64,000 bases of DNA from contig NZ_CADFDB010000009.1 in assembly GCF_902832845.1 (NCBI RefSeq), positions 186,001 through 250,000 on the forward strand, written 5' to 3'. Numbering within the stretch: the stretch's first letter is position 1; every line of letters starts with the position of its first letter. Position numbers and translations under genes: made by a program. A model generated the notes under the pieces. It had not been told where the DNA came from and searched no databases. It worked only from the letters and a program-made list of their open reading frames with translations. This document shows, piece after piece, positions 61,610 through 64,000 of the stretch. This DNA is from Burkholderia metallica. Its GTDB lineage: Bacteria; Pseudomonadota; Gammaproteobacteria; Burkholderiales; Burkholderiaceae.

Positions 61610-62755
61610 TCAGGCGTTGCGCTGCTTCGCCGCGTCCATCAGCGCGGTGAAACGGTCGAACAGGTAGCCGATGTCGTGCGGGCCGGGCGACGCTTCCGGG
61701 TGGCCCTGGAAGCAGAACGCCGGCTTGTCGGTCAGCTCGAAGCCCTGCAGCGTGCCGTCGAACAGCGACACGTGCGTCACGCGCGCGTTGGCCGGCAGCG
61801 AATCGGCATCGACCGCGAAGCCGTGGTTCTGCGACGTGATCACGACACGGCCGTCGCCGAGATCCTTCACCGGGTGGTTCGCGCCGTGGTGGCCGGTCTT
61901 CATCTTCAGCGTCTTCGCGCCGACCGCGAGGCCCATGATCTGGTGGCCAAGGCAGATGCCGAAGGTCGGCACGCCGCGCTCGATGAACTGCTTCGTGGCC
62001 GCGATCGCGTAGTCGCACGGTTCCGGATCGCCGGGGCCGTTCGACAGGAAGATGCCGTCCGGATTCAGCGCGAGCGCATCTTCCGCGCTCGCCTGGGCCG
62101 GCAGCACCGTCACGTGGCAGCCGCGCTCCGCGAGCATGCGCAGGATGTTGTACTTGACGCCGAAATCGTACGCGACGACGCGGTACTTCGGCGCTTCCTG
62201 CATGCCGTAGCCGCCTTCGAGGCGCCATTCGGTCTGCTTCCACTCGAACGGCTTCGTGGTCGACACGACCTTCGCGAGATCCATGCCCGCGAGGCCCGGG
62301 AACGAGCGCGCGAGCTCGATCGCCTTCGCTGCGTCGTCCGAGCCCGTCAAGATGCAGCCGTTCTGCGCGCCCTTGTCGCGCAGGATGCGGGTCAGCTTGC
62401 GGGTGTCGATGCCGGCGATCGCGACGACGCCTTCGTCGCGCAGGTAGTCGCCGAGCGTGCGGTCCATGCGGAAGTTCGATGCGAGCGTGGGCAGATCGCG
62501 GATGATCAGGCCGGCGGCATGGACTTTCGTGGCTTCGACGTCTTCGGCGTTGACGCCGACGTTGCCGATATGCGGGTAGGTGAGCGTGACGATCTGGCGC
62601 GAGTAGCTCGGATCAGTCAGGATTTCCTGATAGCCGGTGATCGCGGTATTGAACACGACTTCGCCGATCGTGTGGCCTTCGGCCCCGATCGAATAACCAC
62701 GAAAGACCGTGCCGTCGGCGAGTGCAAGCAAGGCGGGAGTAAAAGACGGCAACAC
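61610..62755 (-). CDS. carA: Carbamoyl-phosphate synthase small subunit
   Basis: A 381-residue glutaminase subunit that passes ammonia to CarB. The N-terminal half ([34 protein letters not shown]) contacts CarB, and the C-terminal class I amidotransferase domain has [15 protein letters not shown] with the catalytic Cys and [12 protein letters not shown] with the catalytic His-Glu. GTG 62755 was chosen: AAGGAG stands six bases before it, whereas the earlier in-frame GTG (62776) begins just upstream of that site. Confidence 0.96.
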   Translation of the reverse strand: MLPSFTPALLALADGTVFRGYSIGAEGHTIGEVVFNTAITGYQEILTDPSYSRQIVTLTYPHIGNVGVNAEDVEATKVHAAGLIIRDLPTLASNFRMDRTLGDYLRDEGVVAIAGIDTRKLTRILRDKGAQNGCILTGSDDAAKAIELARSFPGLAGMDLAKVVSTTKPFEWKQTEWRLEGGYGMQEAPKYRVVAYDFGVKYNILRMLAERGCHVTVLPAQASAEDALALNPDGIFLSNGPGDPEPCDYAIAATKQFIERGVPTFGICLGHQIMGLAVGAKTLKMKTGHHGANHPVKDLGDGRVVITSQNHGFAVDADSLPANARVTHVSLFDGTLQGFELTDKPAFCFQGHPEASPGPHDIGYLFDRFTALMDAAKQRNA

Positions 62756-63120
62756 GGGAGGCTCCTTGGGGAACACCCTGCTGCCGACCTGTTTACCCTG
62801 CCGCGCGAGCGCCGCGCTGCGTGGGCGCGCGTGGTCGCTTGCTGGACGCGGCCTGCGTTGTCGAGACGCGAAACCGGCGCGTGGCGCACGAGGCTTCGCG
62901 GCATCGCCCGGCAGGCGGCGTGCGGCGGATGAACGGGATGAATGAGGTAGGCGCTAGGGTGCGAGGTTGATCAGCACAAACTTTCAAATTATAGCCTGAA
63001 AATGGCCCTATCTTCAATGGATATGGCCGCCCGATCGTGTGCGCGCCGCGCCCGGCGACGCGGCACGCGCTGCTACGGCCCCGTTTCCGCGGCCGCCCTA
63101 CCCGCCAGCGTACCGCCGGA
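62756..63120. other. carA leader and promoter region
   Basis: A 365-base gap on the minus strand between the MFS gene and carA. It contains a good promoter (see separate entry) far upstream, leaving about 225 bases of untranslated leader. No riboswitch known to me and no leader peptide could be recognised. Confidence 0.5.
62988..63017 (-). promoter_or_regulatory. Candidate sigma-70 promoter of carA
   Basis: On the minus strand TTGAAG (63017-63012), an 18-base spacer and a perfect TATAAT (62993-62988). The predicted start lies about 225 bases upstream of the carA start codon. Confidence 0.6.
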
Positions 63121-64000
63121 TCAGTCTGTCTGGCCAGCACCGCGCGCCGGCCAGACGTACCAGACCGCACTCGCGAGCTGCAGCGCGAGCAGCACGCCCC
63201 ATGCGGTGAAGTGCGCGACGGCCGGATAGCGGCCGTCGACCGCCGGCCAGTGCGACAGCACCGCGCCGACCCCGATCTGGAACGCGAAGATCAGCAGGAA
63301 GATCACGAGCGTGAGCGTCGTGTTCGCGCGGCCGATCAGGTGCGCGGGGAAATGCCCGGCCATCACCGCGTAGGTCAGGATGCCGACGCCGCCGAACATG
63401 CCGTATGCAGCCCACAGCACGGCCGGCGGCAACGGCACGCGCGCGACGATCGCGGCCTGCGTCGCGACGAACAGCGCCATGCCGACGCCGCAGAACGCGT
63501 ACACGGACACGCCGCGCCGCTCGAGCACGCGCGCGGCGGCGCCGAAGCCGACGCAGCCGGCCATCATCGCGAAGCCGAGCACCGACACGAGGCGTGCGGC
63601 ATGCGCCGCGTCGAACCCCGCGACGTCGCGCAGGTACGGCCCGACCCACAGCGACTGCATCGCGTAGAACACGCCCTGCGTGACGACGGAAAACGACGAG
63701 ATCTTCCAGAACGCGCGGCTGCTCAGGATGTGCCACGTGCCCTTGAACTGGCTGACGAGCCCGCCCTGATGGCGCACCTGCGGCGCTTCCGGCGCGCCGA
63801 GGCCGATCGACGCCGCGACGGCCACCGTCAGCAGCGCGAGGCCGAAACAGATCGCGCGCCAGTTCGTCCAGCCGAGCAGCCAGGTCAGCGGCGAGCCGAC
63901 CATCACGCCGCCCAGGCCGCCCACGGCCATCACGAGGCCGTTGACGAGCGGCAGCCGGCCGACCGGGAAATGCTGCGCGAGCGCCTTGAACGCCGCGCCG
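63121..64000 (-). CDS. MFS transporter, 3' part (continues beyond the window)
   Basis: The last about 292 residues of a major facilitator transporter are present; the 5' end lies past position 64000. About nine helices can be counted (for example ICFGLALLTVAVAASIGLG, LVSVLGFAMMAGCVGFG, TLTLVIFLLIFAFQIGVGA). The motif GRLPLVNGLVMAVGGLGGVMVG near the window edge corresponds to helices 4-5 of the family. The frame from the edge is open without interruption. Substrate unknown; it may export or import small molecules. Confidence 0.85.
   Translation of the reverse strand, partial: GAAFKALAQHFPVGRLPLVNGLVMAVGGLGGVMVGSPLTWLLGWTNWRAICFGLALLTVAVAASIGLGAPEAPQVRHQGGLVSQFKGTWHILSSRAFWKISSFSVVTQGVFYAMQSLWVGPYLRDVAGFDAAHAARLVSVLGFAMMAGCVGFGAAARVLERRGVSVYAFCGVGMALFVATQAAIVARVPLPPAVLWAAYGMFGGVGILTYAVMAGHFPAHLIGRANTTLTLVIFLLIFAFQIGVGAVLSHWPAVDGRYPAVAHFTAWGVLLALQLASAVWYVWPARGAGQTD

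Overview
The window looks like a stretch of a Burkholderia chromosome, most likely from the Burkholderia cepacia complex. GC is high, codon use is strongly GC-biased, and the housekeeping order (carA-lysE-carB-greA; yhbY / rlmE-ftsH-folP-glmM; pstSCAB-phoU-phoB-phoR / ppk / ppx) fits that genus. The species call is inference from gene content and order; no database search was possible.

1-12.8 kb is a type VI secretion effector island read entirely on the minus strand. In transcription order it holds a VgrG spike fused to a lipase, its overlapping periplasmic ankyrin-repeat partner (probable immunity), an unrecognised four-helix membrane protein, an Eag-type DcrB/DUF1795 chaperone, a PAAR-Rhs toxin with a DNA/RNA non-specific endonuclease tip, a small NTF2-like immunity candidate, a displaced orphan Rhs tip with an AHH nuclease domain, and two tandem Imm43/DUF1629-like immunity genes. 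The orphan tip shares about 1 kb of homology with the intact rhs gene and is joined to a remnant of a zinc-ribbon protein, so the locus records past toxin-tip replacement.

12.8-24.6 kb is mostly core. It has a gene-free 0.9 kb stretch, tRNA-Arg(UCU), uppP, an aldose epimerase, a LysM/LytM NlpD-like lipoprotein, an acyl-CoA synthetase, a DUF2288 protein, a MATE transporter, ornithine lipid acyltransferase olsB, sixA and tRNA-Pro(UGG). Several very small genes lie here (28, 39, 56 and 58 residues). An IS256-family element is inserted about 60 bp downstream of tRNA-Pro.

24.7-37.2 kb is a Burkholderia-type contact-dependent inhibition locus (order cdiA-cdiI-cdiB, minus strand). CdiA is 3261 residues and ends in a PoNe-type PD-(D/E)XK DNase; CdiI is a PoNi-type immunity protein. 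37.5-38.9 kb holds phage/plasmid debris, including a broken DUF932 gene.

39-50.3 kb is the phosphate and polyphosphate region: ppx and ppk diverge, followed by phoR, phoB, phoU, pstB, pstA, pstC and pstS. Two well-formed Pho boxes precede pstS and a weaker one precedes ppk, which ties polyphosphate synthesis to the PhoBR regulon encoded next door. 50.6-64 kb is housekeeping: glmM, folP, ftsH, rlmE, yhbY, a DUF4149 membrane protein, greA, carB, a LysE exporter, carA and the 3' part of an MFS transporter cut by the window edge.
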